The notes: generated from the letters alone by a model not told the origin. A DNA stretch of 64,000 bases from Treponema pedis (GCF_017161325.1 NZ_CP045670.1:2783367-2847366); one strand, 5' to 3'; counted from the first letter of the stretch, positions 35,894-45,886 are shown. A program made the numbers and translations.

Positions 35894-36453
35894 TCGTCTT
35901 TCTCCTTTTTACGTATTAAGTCCATAACAGCCTTGTCAAAAACCCCGTCTTCCTTCTCCGCAGCCCCCTTAGTTCCGCCGCTTTGAGTTTTACTTTCGGA
36001 TTTTTCCGAATACTTTTTACTTAACTCATAATTTATTTTTGCGTCTACATTATCCGAATCGAATTCCAAAGATTGTCTAAAACAATCGGCAGCTTTATCA
36101 TATTGTCTTAATTTAAATGCTATAATTCCCCGCTGATAATAAAGAGAAGAATTTAACCGATTGTCTTTTGCATTTTTAATATTTTCAAAACGTTTAAATG
36201 CGGAAAGGTCTTCATTTTGCATAAGATAAACGGAGCCTATTCCGAAATTGGAATATATTTTTATCTCTTCGTCATTTAACTGTTCAGCCAGTGCAAGCGA
36301 ATTCAAAAATGATGAAGAAGCGCTTATCCAATCATTTTGTTTCCACGCCATATAACCTGCAAGGGAATCCAATTTCGCTTTAGCCTGTTTTGTACATGCA
36401 AGGATTAAAAAACAGCAAATAATATATAAAATAAATCTAATTTTCTTTGCCAT
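35842..36453 (-). CDS. BatC-like TPR lipoprotein
   Basis: 203 residues. A lipobox LILAC with Cys20 follows the signal sequence, then about three tetratricopeptide repeats (the clearest reading LRQYDKAADCFRQSLEFDSDNVDAKINYELS), then a charged tail. TPR proteins at this position of Bat operons are called BatC/BatB-partner. It overlaps batB by 17 bp and the BatD-like gene by 52 bp, implying translational coupling. Confidence 0.75.
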   Translation of the reverse strand: MAKKIRFILYIICCFLILACTKQAKAKLDSLAGYMAWKQNDWISASSSFLNSLALAEQLNDEEIKIYSNFGIGSVYLMQNEDLSAFKRFENIKNAKDNRLNSSLYYQRGIIAFKLRQYDKAADCFRQSLEFDSDNVDAKINYELSKKYSEKSESKTQSGGTKGAAEKEDGVFDKAVMDLIRKKEKDEWQKITQEEKKAAAYDF

Positions 36454-37393
36454 AAAACGATAACCCTCCTAAGCAGATAAAAATAAAAGAAATTACGAGC
36501 ATTTCAAAATTTCTTTTTACCGGTTCTTGAATGTAAATCATTTTTTCTACATCGTCAACTCCCGCATCGATTATTTTAAGAATATCCGCAATTGCACCGA
36601 CTTGAGTTGCTCTAAAATATTTCGAATTATCCCCCGAAGCGCTTGCAGCTGCATTTAAAAAACTTTCATCCAATTTTGAATCTATAAGTTTTACGGAGCC
36701 CGTTTCATCATATACCGAAATTTTTGTACCGGCTTCGGTTCCGAATCCTACAATCAATAACACAGCTTCGGTTTTTTTTACGGCTTCTGCGGCGCGTAAA
36801 AGAGATCCCTCCGTTTCTCCTCCGTCCGTACACAATATTATAATTTTGGAATTTCCCCTCTTTTCTCCGAAAGAATTTAAGGCCAATAAAATACCGGCTT
36901 CCAAATTAGTTCCGTATGAAGAAAAAATATGCGGCGATAATGAATCTATTGCAGAAAACATTGCATGTTTTTCATACGTAAGAGGCACTGTTAAAATACC
37001 CTCGCCCTTAGTAATAACCAATCCGCAGGAAGCTCGTTTTAATTTTTCCAAAAACATTTTTAAAAATTGCTTTTGTACCGATAAACGGCTGGGTTTAATA
37101 TCCTGAGCCGTCATGCTTTTTGAAATATCGGCAACAATCATAACCGAAACGCCCTTTCTTCTTACCGACACGGGTTTTGCACCCCATAAAGGGCATGCAA
37201 GAGATAAAATTAAAAAAATCCATGCTAAAGAAAAAAATAATGTACGCAATTTTATTCCGGCAATTATTTTGTCGGAATTTAAAATATTGGAATACGACTT
37301 TTTCAATTGCCGTATATTTATAAAAAATAAAATCAATATGGGAATTAAAATTAAAATAAAAATCAAATAAAAATAATTTTCGAATTTTATCAT
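36437..37393 (-). CDS. batB: VWA-domain membrane protein, BatB type
   Basis: 318 residues from the start chosen. N-terminal membrane segments, then a von Willebrand A domain with the MIDAS motif DISKS and the CTDGGETEG element, and a C-terminal transmembrane helix. I take the ATG at 37391-37393, with AAGGA seven bases upstream, rather than a non-ATG start 63 bp earlier that would overlap batA. Bat proteins are metal-dependent adhesion-type factors linked to MoxR ATPases and to stress tolerance or envelope assembly. The neighbour order fits BatA-BatB-BatC. Confidence 0.85.
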   Translation of the reverse strand: MIKFENYFYLIFILILIPILILFFINIRQLKKSYSNILNSDKIIAGIKLRTLFFSLAWIFLILSLACPLWGAKPVSVRRKGVSVMIVADISKSMTAQDIKPSRLSVQKQFLKMFLEKLKRASCGLVITKGEGILTVPLTYEKHAMFSAIDSLSPHIFSSYGTNLEAGILLALNSFGEKRGNSKIIILCTDGGETEGSLLRAAEAVKKTEAVLLIVGFGTEAGTKISVYDETGSVKLIDSKLDESFLNAAASASGDNSKYFRATQVGAIADILKIIDAGVDDVEKMIYIQEPVKRNFEMLVISFIFICLGGLSFYGKEN

Positions 37394-37421
37394 AAAGCAA
37401 TCCTTAAAAATATACGGCGTA

Positions 37422-38387
37422 TCACCCATGCGCCTGCAAAACAAAAATTGCCGCAAACAAAAAATAAGAATATAAATTTTCTTCGGTTATTTTAATAAAA
37501 TCCGAAGGAGCGGCCGGAACCTGTTTGGAAATAACGGAAAAAATTTCTTCAAGCATTTCAACGGAATTTGCCGAAGCATATTTTCCGTTTCCGTATTGAG
37601 CAATATTTTTTAATTCTCTTTCATCGAATTTTGAATAAAAAGAAGCGGAATAGGTTTTTCCGTTTTTTTTATCGGTATACTCCAAAACCGTATAGCCCGA
37701 ATTCCCTATTCCTATAACATAAAAACCTATCCCCTTGCGAGTTAAAGTTTCCGCCGCAGTTTTGGGATTTATTTCGCCGGTATTATTTTCACCGTCGCTT
37801 AGCAAAATAAGATAAGCCGAATTGGGTTTTGTTTTTGCCGTGTAAACCGAAGAAACGGCAATACCCATACCTATTGCAGTACCGTCTCCCAATTCTCCTA
37901 TGGATAAAGAGTCAAGCCGCGATAAAAAAACCTTATGGTCAATTGTAGGCGGAACAATAAGAGCGGCGGAACTTGCAAGAGCCGTAATTCCGAAAGAGTC
38001 TCCGGGATACTTATGTACGAATTTGCGGATAATTTTTTTTGCCGCGTCAATACGGGTTTCTCCGTTAATATCCTTTGCAGCCATTGAAGGGCTTATATCC
38101 ACCAAAAACATTATCGAATTTCCCGAATCCGTGTATACTTGATTATTTTTAAATACTACAGGCTCGGTTAAAGCTGTAATTACAAAAATCACTCCCGCAT
38201 AAAACAACAACCGCGAAATAAAATACAAAAAAGCCGTAAACGGATTTACTTTAGGAGCAATGCCGTTCCAATTAACTAAATTTAATTTAAATTCCGGTGA
38301 AAAAAGAATCTTTGACTTTTTTAAAATTACGAAAATAGGGAATACTGAAAATAATAAAAACAAAATCGGCCGGTTAAAACTGAGCAT
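37422..38387 (-). CDS. batA: VWA-domain membrane protein, BatA type
   Basis: 321 residues. Two N-terminal membrane segments, the short basic region, a VWA domain with MIDAS DISPS and the LSDGENNTG element, and a C-terminal hydrophobic helix. The N-terminal LFSVFP and ALTEPVV features match BatA. It overlaps the upstream membrane protein by 14 bp and precedes batB by 28 bp. Confidence 0.87.
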   Translation of the reverse strand: MLSFNRPILFLLFSVFPIFVILKKSKILFSPEFKLNLVNWNGIAPKVNPFTAFLYFISRLLFYAGVIFVITALTEPVVFKNNQVYTDSGNSIMFLVDISPSMAAKDINGETRIDAAKKIIRKFVHKYPGDSFGITALASSAALIVPPTIDHKVFLSRLDSLSIGELGDGTAIGMGIAVSSVYTAKTKPNSAYLILLSDGENNTGEINPKTAAETLTRKGIGFYVIGIGNSGYTVLEYTDKKNGKTYSASFYSKFDERELKNIAQYGNGKYASANSVEMLEEIFSVISKQVPAAPSDFIKITEENLYSYFLFAAIFVLQAHG

Positions 38388-39309
38388 AACTTACCTTCTT
38401 TTTATCCTGTTTTACGGTTTCAATTTTACGTATTTCAATTTCGGTTATTTTTACAAGATTAAAAATCCTGCTTAAAAAATTTATACATTCTTTTTCGATA
38501 TTAACTTCGGATAAAAGAAAATTATCAAACCGCAGTTCCTGTAAACGTAAAAATATTTTTTCAAATTCAAAGTATATACCGTATGAATTTTTAAATTTAT
38601 TTTTAAGCTCAAAAAGAATTTCGGAATATGTAAAAGCATTAAAGGCGTCGGCATTTTTCGTATATGCCGTATTTGTTATATTAAAACAATAAATTCTAAC
38701 CGCATTTTCAAATTCTTTCAGCCAATTTTTTCCGAACAAAACAACTTCTTCGCCGCTCTTTTTTTGAATCGGTTTTGTTTTAGATTTTTTTTCAAGCCGC
38801 TTTAACTGCTTGTATAATATACGTACGCGTTTTTTTTGAGTGTGAAAAAATGAATCGGTAAAAAATCTTTTACGTACGGCATTTATAATAAATATAAAAA
38901 TTCCTATACCTACTATGGCCGCAGCACCGGCCGTATAAAGTAAATTTACGGTTCCCGGTATTAAAACCGGAGGCCGCGGAGGTTGCAAAATATCCGTTTG
39001 CATTGTTTCCAAAATTGAAGAAATATATACTTGAGGAAGTTCATCATATATACCCGCTTCACGTAAGGACGGAAAAGAAATATACCCCGTTTCCCACGGA
39101 ATAAATGTAATTGAAATATAGTCTTTTTTTTCCTGCTGAGTAATTCTGATATCCGTAATTTGCATTAAGCCGTTTTGCTTTATTTTTCCTATTTGAAAAT
39201 TTCCCGATGTTAACACAGGTGATTTAAAGTCGGCTAAAATATCTATCGGAAACAAAAATTCGGCAGTATCTCCTATAAATACTTGCTGCGGAATTAAAAT
39301 TCCTTCCAT
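38374..39309 (-). CDS. Bat-operon membrane protein of unknown function
   Basis: 311 residues. It begins directly with a beta-rich domain (IPQQVFIGDTAEFLFPIDIL) without an obvious signal peptide. One transmembrane helix lies at about 125-148, and a helical, charged C-terminal half follows. GGAG precedes the ATG, and both flanks overlap neighbouring genes (16 bp with the DUF58 gene, 14 bp with batA). A protein of this position is common between DUF58 and batA in Bat operons. A role as a periplasmic partner of the VWA proteins is inference. Confidence 0.72.
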   Translation of the reverse strand: MEGILIPQQVFIGDTAEFLFPIDILADFKSPVLTSGNFQIGKIKQNGLMQITDIRITQQEKKDYISITFIPWETGYISFPSLREAGIYDELPQVYISSILETMQTDILQPPRPPVLIPGTVNLLYTAGAAAIVGIGIFIFIINAVRKRFFTDSFFHTQKKRVRILYKQLKRLEKKSKTKPIQKKSGEEVVLFGKNWLKEFENAVRIYCFNITNTAYTKNADAFNAFTYSEILFELKNKFKNSYGIYFEFEKIFLRLQELRFDNFLLSEVNIEKECINFLSRIFNLVKITEIEIRKIETVKQDKKKVSYAQF

Positions 39310-40241
39310 ATTTTTTCTCCGATTTTTTCTATATTATTTTTTAAAACATACCTGTTATTTTGTTTGGATAAAAAAAAGTTGGATAAAACTTTTGCAGCGT
39401 CATCATTTATATTTAACAAAATCGGGTGAGCAAGACACCGTTTACATAAATTTTTCCAACGCAATAATTCTTCGTAATAAGCCTTTGCATATTCGGTTTG
39501 AAAATTTTTATTACCGGTAGGAACCAGCATTTTAAAGTCCGCTTCGGAATCTTTTGCGGGGATTGTTCCCGCCTTAGGAAGAGCAGAATCCATATCACTT
39601 GCAAGCCTTATACAGACTACATCGTTTTTCGATGCCAAAAAACCGAGCTGTTTTTCAAAACCTTCAACTTTAAAATCGGAAATTACAATTACCAGCGAGC
39701 GGGAACGTAATACCTTTGAAACCGCAGTTAAAGAAGAAGCAAGATTTGTTCCGCGCATATTCAAATCCGATTTTACCGAAACCGCAAAATTTTCCATAGA
39801 TTTTAAAATTGTAAGAATATAATCTTCTCCCTCATGCGGTATAAAAAGAGGGCCTTTTTCGCTTGAAAAGAACAAGGCTCCTACGGGTGAAAAAATATTA
39901 CGGGCGGCAAAGGCTAAAAGAGCGGCGGTTTCCACCGCCTTTTCTTTGGGAGAAATCGAATTCGAGCTTATTTCCATTGAAAGCGAAAAATCAATACATA
40001 AAAAAACAGTTAAATCCCGATCTTCACGGTGAAGTTTAAAAAAAGTTTTACCGCTTCGGGCGGTTAAGTTCCAATCTATGCTTCTAACGTCATCTCCCGC
40101 TTCGTATTCACGTACCGAATCGAATTCTATACCGTGCCCGCGGAAGGCGGAGCTGAAGCCGCCTGTCCGTAAACCTTCCGAAACGGAAAGAGAGGATATT
40201 TTTAATTGCTTTGCCCGCTCGGCAATAAATCCTATTTTCAC
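39294..40241 (-). CDS. DUF58-family protein (VWA-like), Bat operon
   Basis: 315 residues. The DUF58 signature is clear: SAFRGHGIEFDSVREYEAGD followed by DIDWN-type spacing, then a VWA-like fold with DFSLSM as the metal site. DUF58 proteins usually pair with MoxR AAA+ ATPases and VWA proteins. The start is a GTG at 40239-40241 with a weak ribosome site, so it may be off by a few codons. No moxR lies upstream; the preceding gene is the outer-membrane protein at 40288, 46 bp away on the same strand. Confidence 0.85.
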   Translation of the reverse strand: MKIGFIAERAKQLKISSLSVSEGLRTGGFSSAFRGHGIEFDSVREYEAGDDVRSIDWNLTARSGKTFFKLHREDRDLTVFLCIDFSLSMEISSNSISPKEKAVETAALLAFAARNIFSPVGALFFSSEKGPLFIPHEGEDYILTILKSMENFAVSVKSDLNMRGTNLASSLTAVSKVLRSRSLVIVISDFKVEGFEKQLGFLASKNDVVCIRLASDMDSALPKAGTIPAKDSEADFKMLVPTGNKNFQTEYAKAYYEELLRWKNLCKRCLAHPILLNINDDAAKVLSNFFLSKQNNRYVLKNNIEKIGEKIWKEF

Positions 40242-40287
40242 AATAACTTATTTTAGTAAGATCGGGCTTTTTTTTCAATAGGAGCAA

Positions 40288-41634
40288 TTAAAATGCGTAT
40301 CCTACGCTTAACTTTACAAAATGGTTATCACGGAATCTTCCTAGTTTACCGTCTTTTTTACCTCCGAAAAATCCCAAATCCGCATCTATTAAAATAGTGC
40401 CCGCCTGCCAATGAAGCCCCGGAGAAATCATAAAGTCTTTATCTTCAATTCCGATTATAGATACAATCTTCCACTCCAAGGAACCGCGTACAAGTTTTTG
40501 CGATATCGTAAACATAATCCTCGTATCGGTTGTTTTTAAATCTTTTTCCATATCTAAAGAACCCGCTCCGCTTTGAATATGTTTTCGGTTTAAACGGATT
40601 GTTTCCGCGATATGAGCAGCAATGCTTATTGAAAGGGGCAGTGCATAATCAAATCCTAAATTCCATGCAAGGTTAGGATTATAAATATAAGGGTTATCGC
40701 CTTTTAAGTCGTTTGTAATGTTGGCGGCAAATTCTCCGCGCAAGTTTATAAGACCGAGAGCGATGCCGCAGTCCATTCCGACGTGGTGATAACGGTTATA
40801 GCTAAATTCGGGTTTTCCGTTTACCGCTTTTAACACGGGAAAAGGAAGCACCCCGTAAAAATACTGCAATCCTCCGTCAAATACTCCATCTAAAGAAAAC
40901 GTAAATCTTGCTCCGCCTTGAGAATATTTATAAGTATTTGTTTTTACGGATTTTAATTTTTCGACTTCACTCGGAGAAAAATCGGCACTTTTCCACCGTC
41001 CGTCAACCGTAAATCGATTCGGTTCAAAAATAGGAAGATATACAAGGCTTAATTTAGTTTCAAACGGCATATAAGCCGAAAGATAAAACATAGGCTGCGG
41101 TATCTTTATTTTTTCCGTATCAAGTTCGGAAAAATCGGTATAATCCCTAGGGTTAAGCACGTCCAATACGCTCATAGCGTCGGCTCTTCCCCAAGTCATT
41201 TTTTTTACTCCTCCGCCGAAAACTATATAATCGGTAATTACCTGCATATAAGCCTGCTCAATCCACGGCGGAATTATAGGCTTGGGTAAACTCTCCGCCT
41301 GTTCTCCAAGTCGAACGGGAAGAGTTTTACCGTTCAGCACAACACCGAAATAAGCCTCCGTAAGAGGCGCCTTGGCTTCAATATGAAGATTACCCCATAC
41401 GGGAAGAGCCGGTTTATAAGTTTTTAAATTCTTAAAATCTTTAAAAAAGAAATTAGCCCCCGCATACAGGGAACCGCCTATACCTACACTGAAATTCCCT
41501 TCTTGATTATTTTCCGTTTCCCCGAAATTAAAATCCGAAGAAACGTCTTCTTGCGGAAAAAGCAAAAAATATGCGGAAAAAAACAACAGAAAACTCAAAA
41601 TAGTTTTCTTTATATTTGTGTGTAAGGATTTCAA
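40288..41634 (-). CDS. Predicted outer-membrane beta-barrel protein of an RND operon (DUF1302-like)
   Basis: 448 residues. A signal segment ends near FPQED (about residue 28). The rest alternates as beta-strands, contains a WGRADAMSVLDVLNPRDYTD segment reminiscent of the DUF1302 family, and ends VGYAF, an outer-membrane insertion signal. The start appears to be TTG, one base behind the LolA-like stop, with GGGGAAA as the ribosome site. The order RND transporter, LolA-like protein, DUF1302-type barrel recurs in bacteria and points to a shared envelope export route. Confidence 0.75.
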   Translation of the reverse strand: MKSLHTNIKKTILSFLLFFSAYFLLFPQEDVSSDFNFGETENNQEGNFSVGIGGSLYAGANFFFKDFKNLKTYKPALPVWGNLHIEAKAPLTEAYFGVVLNGKTLPVRLGEQAESLPKPIIPPWIEQAYMQVITDYIVFGGGVKKMTWGRADAMSVLDVLNPRDYTDFSELDTEKIKIPQPMFYLSAYMPFETKLSLVYLPIFEPNRFTVDGRWKSADFSPSEVEKLKSVKTNTYKYSQGGARFTFSLDGVFDGGLQYFYGVLPFPVLKAVNGKPEFSYNRYHHVGMDCGIALGLINLRGEFAANITNDLKGDNPYIYNPNLAWNLGFDYALPLSISIAAHIAETIRLNRKHIQSGAGSLDMEKDLKTTDTRIMFTISQKLVRGSLEWKIVSIIGIEDKDFMISPGLHWQAGTILIDADLGFFGGKKDGKLGRFRDNHFVKLSVGYAF

Positions 41635-41635
41635 T

Positions 41636-42409
41636 TTATTTCCCCGTTTCCAAATATTTTGAAGTAAAAAGTTTGTCCGGAATATTTATTCCGTATTGAA
41701 TTTTTTCTATATGAACTATAGTAGAAGTATTTACCTTAACGCTGGAAAGTTTTGTCGTAAACGGGGTCATTATTCCGTTTACATCTTTATAATCCGATAG
41801 CTCCATCAATTTTTCCAACTTATCTTTTGCATCATAAAATTCGCCCTTTAAAAGGGTGTTTGATTCTTTTTCAATCCACATTAACATTTTTGAATATGCA
41901 TATTTTTTATCTTTAGGGACGGCTTCAATTACATAACATTGCTTTCCGCCCAATTCTTCTTCGCGTAACACCGTATGCGTATCAAGAGAAACGTCCCTAT
42001 CCATAAAAGATACATCATTATATGAAAAGTCGGTTCCCATAAAAGATTCGCTGCCCTCGTTTTCCGAAGCTATACGCCTTACTTTCCCGAGATTGGGAAG
42101 GAAAATCCTTTGGTCCGCAGAACCGTTTGCTTTTTTTAACATCAAAAAACGTGTCCCCTTTGCATTTGCCGGTTCTCTAAAACTGATTAAGGTACGCTGC
42201 ATTCCGTCCTTATCTTTTGAAGAAAACTGGTCAATTACCAAAATATTAAGAGTTTGTCCGCTTTTTTGTATCTCCATTTTAGACCGCGTTGCCACGGAAT
42301 TAACGGAAGACTTTGTTCTTGCCTTGCTTACAATTTCTTCAGCGGTTTCAGCAAAAAGAACACCGCCTAAACCTGATACCAATAAAATAATCGAAATTAT
42401 TTTTTTCAT
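41636..42409 (-). CDS. LolA-like outer-membrane lipoprotein-sorting family protein
   Basis: 257 residues from the ATG at 42407-42409, which sits behind GGAGG; an earlier non-standard start would add seven residues. A signal peptide ends in LFAET. The mature protein fits the LolA-like fold of the outer-membrane lipoprotein-sorting family (segments GTRFLMLKK, QRIFLPNLGKVRRIA, FMGTDFSYNDV), with an open barrel able to hold a lipid. It lies between the RND transporter and the beta-barrel gene, so it probably acts as the periplasmic carrier of the same system. Confidence 0.82.
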   Translation of the reverse strand: MKKIISIILLVSGLGGVLFAETAEEIVSKARTKSSVNSVATRSKMEIQKSGQTLNILVIDQFSSKDKDGMQRTLISFREPANAKGTRFLMLKKANGSADQRIFLPNLGKVRRIASENEGSESFMGTDFSYNDVSFMDRDVSLDTHTVLREEELGGKQCYVIEAVPKDKKYAYSKMLMWIEKESNTLLKGEFYDAKDKLEKLMELSDYKDVNGIMTPFTTKLSSVKVNTSTIVHIEKIQYGINIPDKLFTSKYLETGK

Positions 42410-42449
42410 TTTATGCCTCCAAAATATCAATTAATAAAAGTACCGCTTC

Positions 42450-45176
42450 TCATCTATCTACAGGTAAAACTTTTTTTATAAACTTAGGTTTCAGTAAATT
42501 AAGCAAAATAGGCAGTACGGTTAAACTTCCCAAAGAGCTTGTAACCATAACAAGGGCGATTAAAAAACCCAATTCTGCAAGCATATTGAACTTTGAAAGC
42601 ATTAAAACCGCAAAGCCCGCTCCTACCGAAACTGCGTTAAATAAAATAGCTTTTCCCGACCCTAAAAATGCCGAATATAAAAACGACCCGGTATCCCCCA
42701 TTTTTAAAATACACTTATGATATGCCGCCAAAAAGTGAATTGTGTAATCCACTCCTATTCCTATTGCAAAACTTGCCACCATTGCCGTTCCTATATTCAA
42801 TTTTATTCCTAAAAAGCCCATAAAACCGAAGTTGGCTAAAATTGAAAGACTTAAAGGAATTATTCCGATTATGCCCGCAATTGCGGAGCGGTAATATACG
42901 GAAAGAATTAAAAAAACTATAAAAAGAGAAACCCCTACGGAAATCAATTGCGATTCCACTACAAGATGATTAAGAGATTTTTCAATTAAAACAAAGCCTC
43001 CCGTTTCCACTTTTACATCTTTAGGAAATTTCATTTCGATGAATTTATTTATTGCGCTCATAGCCCTATCGGTATCTTGCTGCCCCACCGTTCTAAGCTG
43101 AATATTTACTTTTAACATTTTAGGAGAAGCCGTATTATCTACAAATTCTTCCGCATTTTTTCCCAAAAGAATAAGATAATTTTCTATAACTCCTATAAGC
43201 TCACTTTGAGTCTTTTTTCCGTATTTTTCAGGACTCACAGGAATTTCATAATATGCAAGTCCGTCATAATTTGTTTTTTTTCCGAAGCCTTGCAATAATT
43301 TTTCTGCGGAAATATGGGCCGTATTTCTTTCTCCGATTATATCGGTTAAAAAATTCATAATCTCTCTTTGGCTATAAAAACGTTCGGACTTTTTATCTCT
43401 TACCTCTAAAGAAGTTTCTTCTTCAAAAGAGACCGTATCATTTTCCGCTTCTCCGAATCCCCAAAAATCTTCGTCTTCAGCGTTTTTACTATCCGTATCG
43501 GAAGACTTATTTTTTTCCGCATCGATAATTTCTTCCGCACTTTTTACCGAAAGCCCCTCCGGAAGTTCATCGGCATTGTACACTTGATTAATCCGCTTTA
43601 ATAATTCCGTAATTGAAGTTACCTTTCCGACTTCGCTCACTTCCTCTTCCAAAAAAACCGCCATATCATCAAGAGCTTTTAAAATATCCGGACGTATAAC
43701 CGTACTTCCGTCATTTACCGTAATAAGTAAATTAAGCAACTTTGAACCGCCGAATTTTTCCCGCATAAATAAATCCGATTGAACTACGGAAGTTTCCTTA
43801 TCAAAATATTCCATTAAAACATTGTCTATGACCAATTTTTTTAAGCCGAACACGGAAATGACCACTATTACTGCTGCAAAAACCACAACGGAACGGCTGT
43901 GCTGTGCAATTATTACAAAGGTATTTGAAATACCCCTATCGAATTTACTGGATTTTTCTTCATTATGTTTTCTTGCCCATTTCATAGAAGCCTTTTTGGG
44001 GCCGCGTATTATTAAAATACTGGGTATTAAGGTAATGGAAATTAAAAAGGCGGACATTACTCCGAAACTTGCAAAAATACCGAATTCAAAAATAGGAACA
44101 ACCGAAGTAAAACAAAAAGAGACAAAACCTGCAAAAGTCGTAAGAGCCGCTAAAAACACGGGGCGTATTACCTCCCTTAAAGCCCTTATAACCTGCGTTT
44201 TATGCTCTTCTTTTGAAATTACATCATCTTGAACGACTTCATCATAATAATTGTTTATAACATGTATTCCGTAAGCGGAGCCGACTGCAATTAAAATAAT
44301 CGGCAATATAGTTGAAAGAATGGAAAGAGGCACTTGAAACAGGGCCATTGCTCCCAATGCCCAAATTACCGAAACAATTACGGTTAAAAGAGGTAAAAAT
44401 ACTCCCGAAAACCTGCCGAAAGATAAAAATAAAACCGCTACTACTATTGCAATTACAAGAGGCACTAAAACGGTTAAATCATGTGCCGTAGCCTGATTTA
44501 CTATTTCGTTAAAAACGGGAGTCCCCGTCAAATATATTTTTGAATCCGGGAAACTCCATGCATCGGTAAGAGCTATTATTTTTCTGCAAGCCTCTACAGC
44601 TTCAGGCGAACCGCTTTCTTCGTTTGTTACATTTAAAAAAATTAGAATTTGAGTAGCTTTTACGTCTTCGGACACTAAGCTGCGAGTATAAAGCGGCCAG
44701 CTTCTAAGTTTACGCTTTACTATTTTTACTTCTTCTTCCGTTCCGGAAAAATTTTCGGGAATTAACGGCTCGGTAATAATTTCTCCGTTTCCGGCTTCTA
44801 TGTGTTTTGTATTTGTAAGAAGGACGATGTTTTTTACCAGCTCAAGTTTTTTTAAATTTTCCTCCAATTTTTTTATCTCATCTAAAAAAGGTTTTTCCAA
44901 AATAGAGGAAAATTGCCGCTCAAGGCCGATTAAAATAGGCACTTCATCTCCGAAAATATCGGTAATTTTTTGGGTATTTACACGGGACACATCATTTTTA
45001 GGAATAAAGCGAAAGTTATTATTATCGAATCTGAGCCGTATAAGTTGAAGAGCGAAAAATAATGTAATCGCTAAAATTGTTATAAGCATTGTTTTAGTAT
45101 GCTCATAAAAGCGTTTTGTAGAAAACACACGTTTAAATACGGTATTTTTTTTAATAGTATCGTCTTTTTTATCCAT
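42450..45176 (-). CDS. RND transporter of the MmpL/HAE3 type
   Basis: 908 residues. Twelve predicted membrane helices arranged as two halves (first helix about 33-48, second group from about 225; third group from about 720), with two large periplasmic loops at about 50-215 and 450-715. The membrane core shows GSAYGIHVINNYYDE and the second-half equivalent GVDYTIHFLAAYH. An unusual run of about 50 acidic and hydrophilic residues sits in the second loop. HAE3/MmpL proteins move lipids or hydrophobic compounds. It is 40 bp after the TetR gene and followed by the LolA-like and barrel genes. Confidence 0.9.
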   Translation of the reverse strand: MDKKDDTIKKNTVFKRVFSTKRFYEHTKTMLITILAITLFFALQLIRLRFDNNNFRFIPKNDVSRVNTQKITDIFGDEVPILIGLERQFSSILEKPFLDEIKKLEENLKKLELVKNIVLLTNTKHIEAGNGEIITEPLIPENFSGTEEEVKIVKRKLRSWPLYTRSLVSEDVKATQILIFLNVTNEESGSPEAVEACRKIIALTDAWSFPDSKIYLTGTPVFNEIVNQATAHDLTVLVPLVIAIVVAVLFLSFGRFSGVFLPLLTVIVSVIWALGAMALFQVPLSILSTILPIILIAVGSAYGIHVINNYYDEVVQDDVISKEEHKTQVIRALREVIRPVFLAALTTFAGFVSFCFTSVVPIFEFGIFASFGVMSAFLISITLIPSILIIRGPKKASMKWARKHNEEKSSKFDRGISNTFVIIAQHSRSVVVFAAVIVVISVFGLKKLVIDNVLMEYFDKETSVVQSDLFMREKFGGSKLLNLLITVNDGSTVIRPDILKALDDMAVFLEEEVSEVGKVTSITELLKRINQVYNADELPEGLSVKSAEEIIDAEKNKSSDTDSKNAEDEDFWGFGEAENDTVSFEEETSLEVRDKKSERFYSQREIMNFLTDIIGERNTAHISAEKLLQGFGKKTNYDGLAYYEIPVSPEKYGKKTQSELIGVIENYLILLGKNAEEFVDNTASPKMLKVNIQLRTVGQQDTDRAMSAINKFIEMKFPKDVKVETGGFVLIEKSLNHLVVESQLISVGVSLFIVFLILSVYYRSAIAGIIGIIPLSLSILANFGFMGFLGIKLNIGTAMVASFAIGIGVDYTIHFLAAYHKCILKMGDTGSFLYSAFLGSGKAILFNAVSVGAGFAVLMLSKFNMLAELGFLIALVMVTSSLGSLTVLPILLNLLKPKFIKKVLPVDR

Positions 45177-45216
45177 ACCTTCTCCCGTATATTCCGGTTA
45201 TCGGAATTATCTATTA

Positions 45217-45873
45217 TTATAAGGATAAAAGGGAATTATCCGCATTATCCGAAGCCAACCCGCGCAATATAATTTCAAATACGGTGCGCATTTCCGAAAT
45301 AATCGCCTTTGAATTCCGCATATCTTCAGGCAAATTTGCCGTATTCTGCACAACCGCAGAGGCAATGAGAATTAAAATTCCGGTGATTTTTTGCGGATTG
45401 ATTTTTTTAAGAAGAGTTCCGTCTTTTACACCCTTTTCTATTATTTTTTCAATCAGTTTTACAAGTCTGAAAAAAGGTTCTTCTTCGGATTTTAAATTTT
45501 CTTCAGCTTTAAATTCGGCATTAAAGCTGTTTTTTAGGCCTATACATATAAAAATATCGCCGAATTCTCCGAAAATATCTATATAGCTTTGCCAAAGGGT
45601 ACGCAAGGCTTCAACTCCGCTCATTTCAGGTTCAATTCTTGCATTTACGTAATTTACGAAGTCCTGACAAGCCTCGCTTACCAAGGCGTCCATTAAGTCT
45701 TCTTTACTTTTAAAATAAAGATAAAGAGTTGCCTTGCTTACCTCCGCACGGTTTGCAATATCCTGCATACTGCAGGAAGCCGCCCCGCATTCGTGAATCA
45801 GTGTCTTTGCATGGGATAAAATAGCGGCTCTGCGCTCTTCTTTTTCCCGCTCTTTTCTTTCATAAATTCCCAT
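45217..45873 (-). CDS. TetR-family transcriptional regulator
   Basis: 218 residues. An N-terminal helix-turn-helix at about 35-54 (SMQDIANRAEVSKATLYLYF) is followed by a ligand-binding helical domain. It heads the RND-LolA-barrel run. Its own promoter (45899-45927) contains a perfect 13-bp palindrome in the spacer and an imperfect copy beyond the minus-10, a design expected for autorepression. The ligand is unknown; a lipid or hydrophobic compound handled by the RND pump would fit. Confidence 0.9.
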   Translation of the reverse strand: MGIYERKEREKEERRAAILSHAKTLIHECGAASCSMQDIANRAEVSKATLYLYFKSKEDLMDALVSEACQDFVNYVNARIEPEMSGVEALRTLWQSYIDIFGEFGDIFICIGLKNSFNAEFKAEENLKSEEEPFFRLVKLIEKIIEKGVKDGTLLKKINPQKITGILILIASAVVQNTANLPEDMRNSKAIISEMRTVFEIILRGLASDNADNSLLSL

Positions 45874-45886
45874 TACGGCATACTCC

